From an uncultured Prevotella sp. (GTDB taxonomy: Bacteria > Bacteroidota > Bacteroidia > Bacteroidales > Bacteroidaceae), in assembly GCA_900554835.1 (NCBI GenBank), contig USJD01000115.1:1-11361 (forward strand): 11,361 bases of DNA. Reading direction: 5' to 3'. The position numbers and the translations under genes are program-made. Position 1 is the stretch's first letter, and each line of letters starts with the position of its first letter. Below are positions 6,454 to 11,361 of this stretch, piece after piece. The notes under the pieces were generated by a model. It worked only from the letters and a program-made list of their open reading frames with translations. It did no database searches and was not told the DNA's origin.

Positions 6454-7794
6454 ATGAAAACTACAAATTTGAAGTACGACATTACAAAAAGCACCGCTCC
6501 GGCGATGCCAAAACTGGGAAAAGGCACCGAATGTGTGCAACTTTTGCTCTCTCAGATATCAAAAGACATGCACGAACCCCTCGTTCCGATGTTTTTCCCT
6601 ATTCTCGGAGCGCAGGTCAGCGAGACGGAATTCCAGTATCCCGACCTCAGTTGGAAGGAATTATGCGGCATGATGGGCAATCTCGTGGCCGATTCGGGAT
6701 GTAATAAAGGGCAATTGTCCAACATAGTGGAAGCTATCTGTCACAACTTGCGAGAGCACGATAATACGGAACTGGAGAAGCTCGTGGAATGGCAGAAGCA
6801 GATGAAAACCAAATCGGCCAACAAGGAGAAACCGGCTCGCCCCGACGTGAGTTTCTGGTTTCCACCAGCCGATGTGACCAATGCTGCCTTTATCCAGAAT
6901 GCCATGACTTGCGAGAAACTTGGCGGACGCACGCAATACCTCAATCTGCCCGAGGTAGAGATGGCCGACAGGATGTGTGGCGGACATAAGCAGATTTCAC
7001 AGATGCTGCGCAATATCTACGACCGCCAGCGTTCAGGTGCCTTGCGAGCCACAGCCGAGGGAGTGACCGGCAATCCCGTGCTCCGTGCCAATCTTACGAT
7101 TTCATCCACCCCGTATGCCGCCCGCAAGTTCTACAAGAACGAACTTTTCAACGGTACTTTCGGCCGAATGGTTTTCTCCTACAAGGCTCGACAGGGACGA
7201 GAGGGTAAGATTCCGAGACAGGGTAAATACGACGATGCTTTCTATCAGAAACTGGACGAGTATCTGGTGAAACTCAGCATCTGCAAGGGGCGATTCATCA
7301 TCAAGCCGCTGAACAAACTGGCCGACCACCTGGCTGCTGACATGGCTTCGCTGGCCGACCTGACGGATGATGATGTGCTCTGGGACATCTCGAAGCGCTC
7401 TATCGTGTCGGCATGGAAGGCTGGCTGCCTGCTCTGGGTTTTGAACAATCAGACGTGGACGAAGTCGATGGGCGAGCTGGTGGAATGGATGGTTTATCAC
7501 GATCTGTGGAGCAAGATGCAGATATTTGCTGATATGCTGAGCCAGGAAGCCGATTCTGTGAGCGAGGCGCAACGCAGAGGTCCGAAGAACCTGCTCGAGG
7601 ATTTGCCTGATTCTTTCAACGAGGCACAACTGGAGGCACTCCGTCTCTCATTGGGTAAATCGAAAGAGGGCACGAAAGGACAACTCAGAAAGTGGGTGTT
7701 CCGCAAATTCATCACCTTCTCTAACCAGACGGGACTTTACTCGAAGACACAGGAATACCTAAGGGGGAATGAGAAATTAGAAATTAGAAATTAG
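6454..7794 (+). CDS. DUF3987-like protein with degenerate P-loop (446 aa)
   Basis: Proteins of this kind occur in Bacteroidales beside CHC2 primases and are thought to be primase/helicase-associated ATPases. The visible marks are: a P-loop-like turn LVADSGCNKGQLSNI (residues 77-91), where GCNKG replaces the usual GxGK[ST] but keeps K85; a PEVE segment after a hydrophobic strand (YLNLPEVEMAD, 162-172) at the expected Walker B place; and NLTISSTPYAARKF with FNGTFGRMVFSY (213-243), like the sensor/arginine region of DUF3987. A winged-helix-like C-terminus (residues 380-430) follows. The stop codon lies inside a heptanucleotide array, so the last residues (NEKLEIRN) are encoded by the repeat. An IS110 element now separates it from the primase gene. 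ATP binding is uncertain because of the altered P-loop. Confidence 0.8.
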   Translation: MKTTNLKYDITKSTAPAMPKLGKGTECVQLLLSQISKDMHEPLVPMFFPILGAQVSETEFQYPDLSWKELCGMMGNLVADSGCNKGQLSNIVEAICHNLREHDNTELEKLVEWQKQMKTKSANKEKPARPDVSFWFPPADVTNAAFIQNAMTCEKLGGRTQYLNLPEVEMADRMCGGHKQISQMLRNIYDRQRSGALRATAEGVTGNPVLRANLTISSTPYAARKFYKNELFNGTFGRMVFSYKARQGREGKIPRQGKYDDAFYQKLDEYLVKLSICKGRFIIKPLNKLADHLAADMASLADLTDDDVLWDISKRSIVSAWKAGCLLWVLNNQTWTKSMGELVEWMVYHDLWSKMQIFADMLSQEADSVSEAQRRGPKNLLEDLPDSFNEAQLEALRLSLGKSKEGTKGQLRKWVFRKFITFSNQTGLYSKTQEYLRGNEKLEIRN

Positions 7795-7814
7795 AAATGA
7801 GAAATGAGAAATTA
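7773..7814 (+). repeat. Heptanucleotide array 1 (GAAATTA/GAAATGA)
   Basis: Six head-to-tail 7-mers (three GAAATTA, two GAAATGA, one GAAATTA) follow a degenerate seventh, GGAATGA. The array includes the stop codon of the 446-aa gene. A closely related array in the same orientation lies before the primase gene. Confidence 0.9.
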
Positions 7815-7858
7815 GAAAGACTATAAAATTACTGAAGTTTCGTATGTGGTTTAAGTAC

Positions 7859-7930
7859 GGGCTGAAGGCCCAAAAGCTCATAGCCCGGGGCAACGCCCTG
7901 GGTATAAAAGCAATCAGCAAGGCGCCCTGT
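7859..7930 (+). repeat. Palindromic repeat element, copy 1 (interrupted by IS110)
   Basis: GGGCTGAAGGCCC (7859-7871) precedes a hairpin CCCGGGGC-AAC-GCCCTGGG (7884-7902, one G-U pair), then GGCGCCCTGT up to 7930. The rest of the element, AAGGGCAAAAGC, continues at 9276-9287 beyond the IS. It is related, in opposite orientation, to the element at 9312-9386. Confidence 0.7.
7929..7930. other. Core dinucleotide at the right end of IS110 (GT / AC)
   Basis: GT here and GT at 9274-9275 are the only ambiguity when the two element-flank junctions are joined. One GT belongs to the target and one to the element, as expected for the core dinucleotide of IS110-type recombination. On the transposase strand the core reads AC. 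Confidence 0.65.
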
Positions 7931-7970
7931 TTTACTCTAATTGAGCAAGCTTTGAGCGTATTTTTTAACG

Positions 7971-8978
7971 TTAATTATATTTAACGACCCTTGGGTCTTG
8001 CCTGATGAAGTTTGCGTCATAGTATTCACCTTTTTCCACGAGGGTGAATATGATCCTTAGCAACTTGTTTGCTATGGCATTTAGTACATAATGACGCGGC
8101 TTTTTATCTATTAAAGTACGTCTCTCGTAATACAGTTTAATCTCCTTGTTGTGCAATCTGGCGCTTTCTGCGCAGATGTACAACAAGGTCTTTGAACGTC
8201 TATTACCAATTTTGGATATATGTGCTCCCTTGTCCATTTTTCCTGATGATTTTTCGTATGGCGCAGTTCCAGCATAAGCTGAATACTGGCGCGCTGTAGT
8301 TATTTTTGTGAAATTCTCTGTTTTTACCAATAGTTCTACTGCAGTAATCAGCCCAACTCCATCGACACTTTTAACAAGCTCATAGTTGTGGTGAATGCTG
8401 TCATGTCCATTTATGACTTTCAACATTTCTTTTTCCGTCTCGGCTATTTCCGTGTCCAGCATCTCTTTTATACGGTCCATGCTTCGCTTGACGGCAAGAC
8501 TTCTAACAGGACGGCAATCCTCGCTCTTGTCGGCTGTTATTAGCTGCTTACGCTGTTCTACAAGCATTTCTCGGTGGCGTGCCAATTGACGAAGCTCATA
8601 CAGAGCCTCTTCTGGGAACTTCCTGTATTTCAGCTTATCAGGATATCTCTCTCCAAATTCTCTGAGCAGTGCGCAATCCAGGACATCCGTCTTGGCACGG
8701 TCAGGGGTAGCTCTGTATCTATGGATGACATATCCACCCACAAAGGCAATCTTTACATTGCTATCCATGCAGCACTTCAAGAGGGTATCACCATAAACTC
8801 CGGTATGCTCAGCAACCAATACAGCATCGCTAGGAAGGCCTTTTAAAAACTTTCCAATACCCTTTAAATTGTTCGTTACAACCTTATGTGAAGGTTGGTT
8901 TGATACTTTTTTTGATGTCAAGTCGAAAAAACTTACGTCAAATTTCTCTTTTGCCAAATCTATTCCGTATATTTGCAT
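7971..8978 (-). CDS. IS110-family transposase/recombinase (DEDD, 335 aa)
   Basis: The N-terminal RuvC-like DEDD domain (PF01548) shows D7 in YGIDLAKEKFDV, E57 in VAEHTGVYG, and D98/D101 in RAKTDVLDC. Their spacing agrees with the catalytic D-E-D-D of known IS110 enzymes. A charged coiled-coil region (about 130-190) links to the Transposase_20 domain (PF02371), with the helix-hairpin-helix-like VDGVGLITA (205-213) and AGTAPYEKSSGK (236-247), where S244 or S245 should be the nucleophilic serine. Length is normal for the family and the frame is intact. In this family the enzyme works with an element-encoded bridge RNA that pairs with donor and target DNA, and such an RNA can be drawn just upstream. 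The ATG at 8976-8978 gives the canonical MxIYGIDLAK start. Confidence 0.95.
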   Translation of the reverse strand: MQIYGIDLAKEKFDVSFFDLTSKKVSNQPSHKVVTNNLKGIGKFLKGLPSDAVLVAEHTGVYGDTLLKCCMDSNVKIAFVGGYVIHRYRATPDRAKTDVLDCALLREFGERYPDKLKYRKFPEEALYELRQLARHREMLVEQRKQLITADKSEDCRPVRSLAVKRSMDRIKEMLDTEIAETEKEMLKVINGHDSIHHNYELVKSVDGVGLITAVELLVKTENFTKITTARQYSAYAGTAPYEKSSGKMDKGAHISKIGNRRSKTLLYICAESARLHNKEIKLYYERRTLIDKKPRHYVLNAIANKLLRIIFTLVEKGEYYDANFIRQDPRVVKYN

Positions 8979-9012
8979 TTTGAATAAAGTTTTTAATAAG
9001 AAGGGTGCTCCG

Positions 9013-9094
9013 TTCTGAGCGGCTACAACTATACTACGAGTCCTGTCTTGTTCTACACAAGCAGGCTAATTTACTCTCAAGCTTCTGCTCAGAA
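9013..9094 (-). other. Donor-binding loop of the predicted bridge RNA
   Basis: The outer stem is TTCTGAGC (9094-9087) with GCTCAGAA (9020-9013), 8 bp. Inside, AGAGTAAA (9077-9070) is identical to the element's right end before the core (7938-7931, - strand). ATAGT (9032-9028) complements the core plus the first bases of the left end (ACTAT). The inner hairpin pairs CCTGCTTG with CAAG-A-CAGG (9065-9042). Confidence 0.74.
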
Positions 9095-9095
9095 A

Positions 9096-9164
9096 ATATC
9101 CAGTTCCCCAAACAGGGCTAAGCCTTTACTATGCTAGAAAGGGCACAGGGTTAACGCTGGATAT
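9096..9164 (-). other. Target-binding loop of the predicted bridge RNA
   Basis: The outer stem is ATATCCAG (9164-9157) with CTGGATAT (9103-9096), perfect over 8 bp. Inside, TGCCCTT (9145-9139) equals the left target half and GCCCTGT (9118-9112) is the exact complement of the right half including the AC core. The two guides are separated by a small hairpin CTAGC/GCTTAG. The target read on the - strand is TGCCCTT-AC-AGGGC. Confidence 0.78.
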
Positions 9165-9205
9165 GGAGTATTCTTCTTTTTTTATTGTACTTATCTAATT
9201 TTCTG

Positions 9206-9213
9206 CAAAGTTA
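9206..9213 (-). promoter_or_regulatory. -7 box inside the IS110 left end
   Basis: On the - strand this reads TAACTTTG, a good TAnnTTTG box, with only a weak TTTA at the -33 distance. It overlaps the stem CTGCAAA/TTTGCAG (9203-9227). It could start the guide RNA near 9198 and also serve the transposase. Confidence 0.5.
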
Positions 9214-9262
9214 ACAAAAGTTTGCAGATATAAAGATTTTCACCTCTTTATTTTTCCAAGTG

Positions 9263-9270
9263 CAAATATA
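9263..9270 (-). promoter_or_regulatory. Terminal -7 box, completed in the excised circle
   Basis: On the - strand this reads TATATTTG, a perfect TAnnTTTG, 3 nt inside the core at the left end. In an excised circle the right end would supply CTTG (7949-7946) exactly 20 nt upstream. In the integrated state the flank supplies only TTAT at that place. Confidence 0.5.
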
Positions 9271-9273
9271 ATA

Positions 9274-9275
9274 GT
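9274..9275. other. Core dinucleotide at the left end of IS110 (GT / AC)
   Basis: This GT pairs with the one at 7929-7930; see that entry for how the boundary was set. The sequence beyond it, AAGGGCAAAAGC, belongs to the target repeat. Confidence 0.65.
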
Positions 9276-9311
9276 AAGGGCAAAAGCCTTATAAATTGCT
9301 TGTTTTTTGAA

Positions 9312-9386
9312 GCTTTTGCCCTTACAGGGCGACAGGGTTGCGTCCATAATAACCCTGGGCTAGGGGCTTCTGCCCTTTCAGGGCGT
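9312..9386 (-). repeat. Palindromic repeat element, copy 2 (intact, inverted)
   Basis: GCTTTTGCCCTTACAGGGCG (9312-9331) is the exact inverted copy of the arm that the IS interrupts. CAGGGTTGCG...AACCCTGGGCTA and GGGGCTTCTGCCC follow, echoing the hairpins of copy 1. Without the IS, the two copies would face each other across about 24 bp. It contains an unoccupied target site for the same element. Confidence 0.7.
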
Positions 9387-9412
9387 GTGGGGCTTACTTG
9401 CGAAACTTCAGA

Positions 9413-9454
9413 GAAATGAGAAATGAGAAATGACAAATTAGAAATGACAAATGT
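9413..9454 (+). repeat. Heptanucleotide array 2 (GAAATGA/CAAATTA)
   Basis: Six 7-mers run head to tail: three GAAATGA, then CAAATTA, GAAATGA and CAAATGT. The array has the same unit and orientation as array 1 and ends 11 bp before the primase start codon, so it fills the usual leader and ribosome-binding region. Confidence 0.85.
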
Positions 9455-9465
9455 GATTTTGGAAA

Positions 9466-10731
9466 ATGGAAAAATATGAAATTGAAAAGCTGCGCGACCT
9501 CCCGATAGAGGAGGTTGCCAGCCAACTGGGATTGCAAGTGGCGAGACATAAGAGCCTCTGCCCTTTTCATAGCGATCATCATGCAAGCCTATCGTTCAAT
9601 ACGAGGAAGAACCTGTGCCGCTGCTTTGTCTGCATGGACGAGAGCCTCGACTCCATCGGACTGGTCATGAAATCGCTACACGTGGATTTCCCTAAGGCGT
9701 GCTTCTGGCTCGCTAATAGGAATGGTATTCTCCTGGAGAAAGTGAGGGGAAGGAATTGGCGGAGAGACTGCGGGTCTGCTTCGGCAGTTGCTTCATCATC
9801 GGCTGCTGCTCCCAATGCCGCAACTCCGACTCTTGATTCAGCTCCGTCTCTTGCTGCATCGCCCTTTTCTTCTTCGACTGCTCCTGCTGCTCCGTCTGCT
9901 GCATCGACTGCTGCTCCGTCTGCTACATCGGCTTCGGCTACATCGGCTTCGGCTCCATCGGCTGCATCGCCCGTTTCTTCTTCGGCTTCTTCTCCTGCTG
10001 CACCCCACTCTTTTGATGCGGCACGATATGCGAGATTCTTCGAACATCCGTGGCTGAACGAGGCTGCCTGCAGATTTCTTTTTGATGAGAGGAAGATTGA
10101 CGGGAGAGTGGCGAGATGGTGCAGACTGAGTTCGTGGACCGACCGCAAGGGGGTGAACTGGCTGCAGATTCCTTACTTCGACAGAGAAGGACATCTAGTG
10201 GGAATCCAAAACCGCAACTTGGATTTTCATCGAAAATCTCGTCCCACAGATTCTATGAATTCTGAAAAGACGGGGGAAAGTTCTTGTCCCACAGATTTCA
10301 CAGATGGCACAGATTCTAAGGATGAGACTGATTTTGAGGAGGCACCACGATTCCGATTTCCCTACGGCAGCCAATGCGGAATCTACAATCTGCAGGTGCT
10401 GAATTTGCTGACGCCGGGAGAAAAGCTTTTCATCACGGAGGGTTGTAGCGACTGCTGGGCGATGCTTTCTGCCGGGAATAAGGCTATTGCTATTCCGTCG
10501 GCCACGCTTCTCAAACCTGAGGACAGGGATGTGCTCGCCCATATCAGCGAAACGTTCGGAGTGGAATGGCACATGTTTCCCGACAGGGATGCGCCGGGAG
10601 AAAGACTCTTCCTGCAACTCAAGGAGATTCTGCCCTCGCTCATCCATCATCAGCTACCCTTGGGATGCAAGGATTTCGGAGAGGCTTACCTGAAGGGATT
10701 CAATCCCGCTGAAGAAATCAATCGTTTATAA
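9466..10731 (+). CDS. CHC2 zinc-finger / Toprim primase-like protein (421 aa)
   Basis: The protein probably makes RNA primers. The N-terminal zinc-finger ligands are C32, H35, C53 and C56 (CPFHSD...CFVC), though the glycines usual after the last Cys (CGxGG) are replaced by MDES. Residues 102-180 form an Ala/Ser/Pro low-complexity linker. A middle domain follows (FFEHPWLNEAACRFLFDERKI, then WLQIPYFD and LVGIQNRN), like the catalytic N-half of DnaG-type primases. The Toprim part shows E325 in LFITEGCSDCWA and D373/D375 in MFPDRDAPG. A polar insert at about 258-290 is encoded by a repeated PTD-type sequence. It has no helicase domain, so it would need a partner; the DUF3987-like protein upstream is the obvious candidate. 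The two genes are now separated by the IS. DUF4248 follows 13 bp downstream. Confidence 0.86.
   Translation: MEKYEIEKLRDLPIEEVASQLGLQVARHKSLCPFHSDHHASLSFNTRKNLCRCFVCMDESLDSIGLVMKSLHVDFPKACFWLANRNGILLEKVRGRNWRRDCGSASAVASSSAAAPNAATPTLDSAPSLAASPFSSSTAPAAPSAASTAAPSATSASATSASAPSAASPVSSSASSPAAPHSFDAARYARFFEHPWLNEAACRFLFDERKIDGRVARWCRLSSWTDRKGVNWLQIPYFDREGHLVGIQNRNLDFHRKSRPTDSMNSEKTGESSCPTDFTDGTDSKDETDFEEAPRFRFPYGSQCGIYNLQVLNLLTPGEKLFITEGCSDCWAMLSAGNKAIAIPSATLLKPEDRDVLAHISETFGVEWHMFPDRDAPGERLFLQLKEILPSLIHHQLPLGCKDFGEAYLKGFNPAEEINRL
9772..10005 (+). repeat. Low-complexity Ala/Ser/Pro coding repeat
   Basis: GCT/TCG/TCT/CCG codons repeat in short words such as GCTGCATCG, TCGGCTACATCG and TCTTCTTCGGCT. 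These encode residues 103-180 of the primase. The repeat keeps the frame and is also open on other frames, which creates long false ORFs there. Confidence 0.8.
10241..10313 (+). repeat. In-frame dispersed-repeat-like insert in the primase
   Basis: GTCCCACAGATT occurs at 10241-10252 and 10286-10297, 45 bp apart and in the same frame, followed by CACAGATGGCACAGATT. It gives PTDS/PTDF...DGTDS in the protein. The wording resembles intergenic CACAGATT-type repeats of Bacteroidales; that likeness is from memory. Confidence 0.5.
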
Positions 10732-10744
10732 AAAATTTAGCAAT

Positions 10745-10966
10745 ATGGAAGATTTTATCATTCGTTCGTACACCAAGAAGGAACTGGCCTTGATGTACTT
10801 TCCCGAGAGTTACCCTCGCACAGCTGTCAACCATCTGATGGTCTGGATTCGCCGCTGCACCCCACTGTGGGAGGAGCTGCAGATGATGGGATACATAAAG
10901 ACGAACAAATCGTTTTCGCCTAAACAGGTGAAGGCCATCGTTGATTACCTGGGAGAACCGGGATAG
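10745..10966 (+). CDS. DUF4248 family protein (73 aa)
   Basis: The whole chain fits the DUF4248 family (PF14053): FIIRSYTKKELALMYFP at the start, SYPRTAVNHLMVWIRRC in the middle, and FSPKQVKAIVDYLGEPG at the end. Predicted structure is helical with a helix-turn-helix-like centre, so DNA or protein binding is plausible, but the function is not established. In Bacteroidales these small genes often sit beside DUF3987/VirE-like and CHC2 genes, as here. It starts 13 bp after the primase stop and is probably in the same transcript. Length is normal and the gene is intact. Confidence 0.88.
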   Translation: MEDFIIRSYTKKELALMYFPESYPRTAVNHLMVWIRRCTPLWEELQMMGYIKTNKSFSPKQVKAIVDYLGEPG

Positions 10967-10967
10967 G

Positions 10968-11009
10968 GTTTAGAGTTTAGAGTTTAAAGTTGATAGTTTA
11001 GAGTTGGTA
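10968..11009 (+). repeat. Heptanucleotide array 3 (GTTTAGA)
   Basis: Six 7-mers: GTTTAGA, GTTTAGA, GTTTAAA, GTTGATA, GTTTAGA and GTTGGTA. The array begins 2 bp after the DUF4248 stop. The unit differs from arrays 1 and 2 but the period and length are the same. Confidence 0.85.
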
Positions 11010-11023
11010 CTTTAGTATAAGCA

Positions 11024-11064
11024 AGCCCCAAGCGCCACCCAATTGATTACTGGCGTTTGGGGCT
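11024..11064. terminator. Hairpin between convergent genes, possible bidirectional terminator
   Basis: AGCCCCAAGCGCCA (11024-11037) pairs with TGGCGTTTGGGGCT (11051-11064), 14 bp with one G-U pair. No clear U-run follows on either strand, but the place between the DUF4248 gene and the opposing 73-aa gene suits a transcription stop. Confidence 0.55.
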
Positions 11065-11076
11065 CATTTATGACAT

Positions 11077-11298
11077 TCAGGAAGCTTCAGATACTTCTCT
11101 TTTTTCCAATTCTTCAAGAAGGTCTTCAAGCACATATTGATCGCTCATGAGCTGCAACCCCGTGTTGGGATCAGACAACAGCTGGGCAGTTCTTGAAGAA
11201 TAATAGATATCAAGAGCTTGCTCTGGAGTAATATTCTTCTTCTTTGCCAATAACATCACGATACGGCTTTGTTTACGCCAAAGTACAGAGTCTCTCAT
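11077..11298 (-). CDS. Small helical protein of the type found with DUF3990 genes (73 aa)
   Basis: The sequence (VLWRKQSRIVMLLAKKKNI, TPEQALDIYYSSRTAQLL, SDPNTGLQLMSDQYVLEDLL) resembles small Bacteroidales proteins that accompany DUF3990 (ADP-ribosyltransferase-like) genes, often annotated DUF3791. Such sets have been suggested to be toxin-antitoxin-like; that is family context, not evidence here. Any partner would lie upstream on the - strand, beyond 11361, since downstream lies only the hairpin at 11024. The frame stays open upstream of the ATG to the window edge (21 more codons), so a longer N-terminus cannot be excluded. A second upstream frame is also open and would overlap the start, which might be the end of a preceding gene. 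Confidence 0.6.
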   Translation of the reverse strand: MRDSVLWRKQSRIVMLLAKKKNITPEQALDIYYSSRTAQLLSDPNTGLQLMSDQYVLEDLLEELEKREVSEAS

Positions 11299-11361
11299 AA
11301 TTTCTGAATTTGATAGGATGAAACGAATTGAAGGTATTTGTCGATGATTTGCTATAACCTT

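Larger units (their letters stand above)
9013..9227 (-). ncRNA. Predicted IS110 bridge RNA (5' stem-loop, target-binding loop, donor-binding loop)
   Basis: Read on the - strand, this region holds three structures in a row: a 5' stem CTGCAAA/TTTGCAG (9203-9227), a long stem-loop at 9096-9164, and another at 9013-9094 just 1 nt later. The first long loop carries segments matching both halves of the occupied target, and the second carries segments matching the two ends of the element. This order and logic agree with the bridge RNA described for IS621. The 5' end is uncertain: starting from the box at 9206-9213 would give a shorter RNA without the first stem, while starting from the box at 9263-9270 would include it. 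The 3' end may run into the transposase leader (to about 9000). Confidence 0.8.
7931..9275 (-). mobile_element. Complete IS110-family insertion sequence (about 1.35 kb)
   Basis: The ends were placed by in-silico excision. Joining 7930 to 9276 restores CGCCCTGTAAGGGCAAAAGC, the exact reverse complement of the neighbouring 9312-9331. There are no terminal inverted repeats and no target duplication beyond the shared GT, as is usual for IS110. The end upstream of the transposase is long (about 300 bp) and the downstream end is short (40 bp), which is the IS110 rather than the IS1111 layout and places the guide RNA upstream of the gene. The element splits the DUF3987-like gene from the primase gene, with its own gene on the opposite strand. 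The open transposase frame and intact RNA structure suggest recent and possibly active insertion. Confidence 0.88.

Noticed and set aside
7102..7629. 175-codon - strand ORF inside the 446-aa gene
   Set aside because: It lies wholly antisense to a conserved coding region and shows no family motif or promoter of its own.
9203..9227. CTGCAAA/TTTGCAG as a terminal inverted repeat of the IS
   Set aside because: It lies about 50 bp inside the element and has no counterpart at the other end; it fits an RNA stem better.
7773..9454. Heptanucleotide arrays 1 and 2 as terminal repeats of the IS or a CRISPR
   Set aside because: The excision test places the IS ends inside, at 7931 and 9275. The arrays have no spacers and a third array occurs away from the IS.
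9579..10148. 189-codon - strand ORF, and other long frames across 9788-10194
   Set aside because: They are shadows of the Ala/Ser/Pro codon repeat, giving Ala/Glu-, Arg/Ser- or Leu/Arg-rich nonsense.
1..11361. tRNA, rRNA or CRISPR genes
   Set aside because: No cloverleaf, rRNA-like stretch or repeat-spacer array was seen by eye on either strand; a covariance search was not possible.

Overview
The window looks like chromosomal DNA of a gut or oral Bacteroidales bacterium, most likely Prevotella/Segatella. The reasons are the Bacteroidetes-type promoter boxes (TTTG about 20 nt before TAnnTTTG), the near absence of strong Shine-Dalgarno sequences, and protein families typical of that order: DUF1703-type AAA-ATPase/PD-(D/E)XK proteins, DUF3987-like proteins, CHC2 primases and DUF4248. 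The species is inferred, not proven.

Region 1 (1-3122, + strand) holds the 3' part of an AAA-ATPase-like/PD-(D/E)XK protein, then a probable restriction-modification pair. The pair is a 243-aa winged-helix/nuclease-like protein with a D...E-V-E signature and a beta-class adenine-N6 methyltransferase that resembles DpnA (M2.DpnII, GATC). The methylase has its own promoter-like box, and four GATC sites crowd the gap in front of it.

Region 2 (3123-5418) is an AT-rich two-gene unit of unknown function (86 aa and 562 aa). It has a near-ideal Bacteroidetes promoter and ends at a strong intrinsic terminator.

Region 3 (5419-11064, + strand) is a replication-like cassette: a 133-aa unknown protein, a 446-aa DUF3987-like protein with a degenerate P-loop, a CHC2/Toprim primase-like protein with a long Ala/Ser/Pro linker, and a DUF4248 protein. 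The non-coding parts carry a GTTCC/GGAAC repeat cluster, palindromic repeat elements and three heptanucleotide arrays.

The cassette is interrupted by a complete IS110-family element (7931-9275), whose transposase is on the - strand. Removing it restores a perfect 20-bp inverted-repeat arm, which fixes its ends and an AC/GT core dinucleotide. Its long 5' non-coding end folds into two adjacent stem-loops. One carries sequences matching the two halves of the target it sits in; the other carries sequences matching the element's own two ends. This is what a bridge RNA should look like, and it is the most notable finding here.

Region 4 (11077-11361, - strand) holds a small 73-aa protein of the kind found beside DUF3990 genes; its possible partner lies outside the window.
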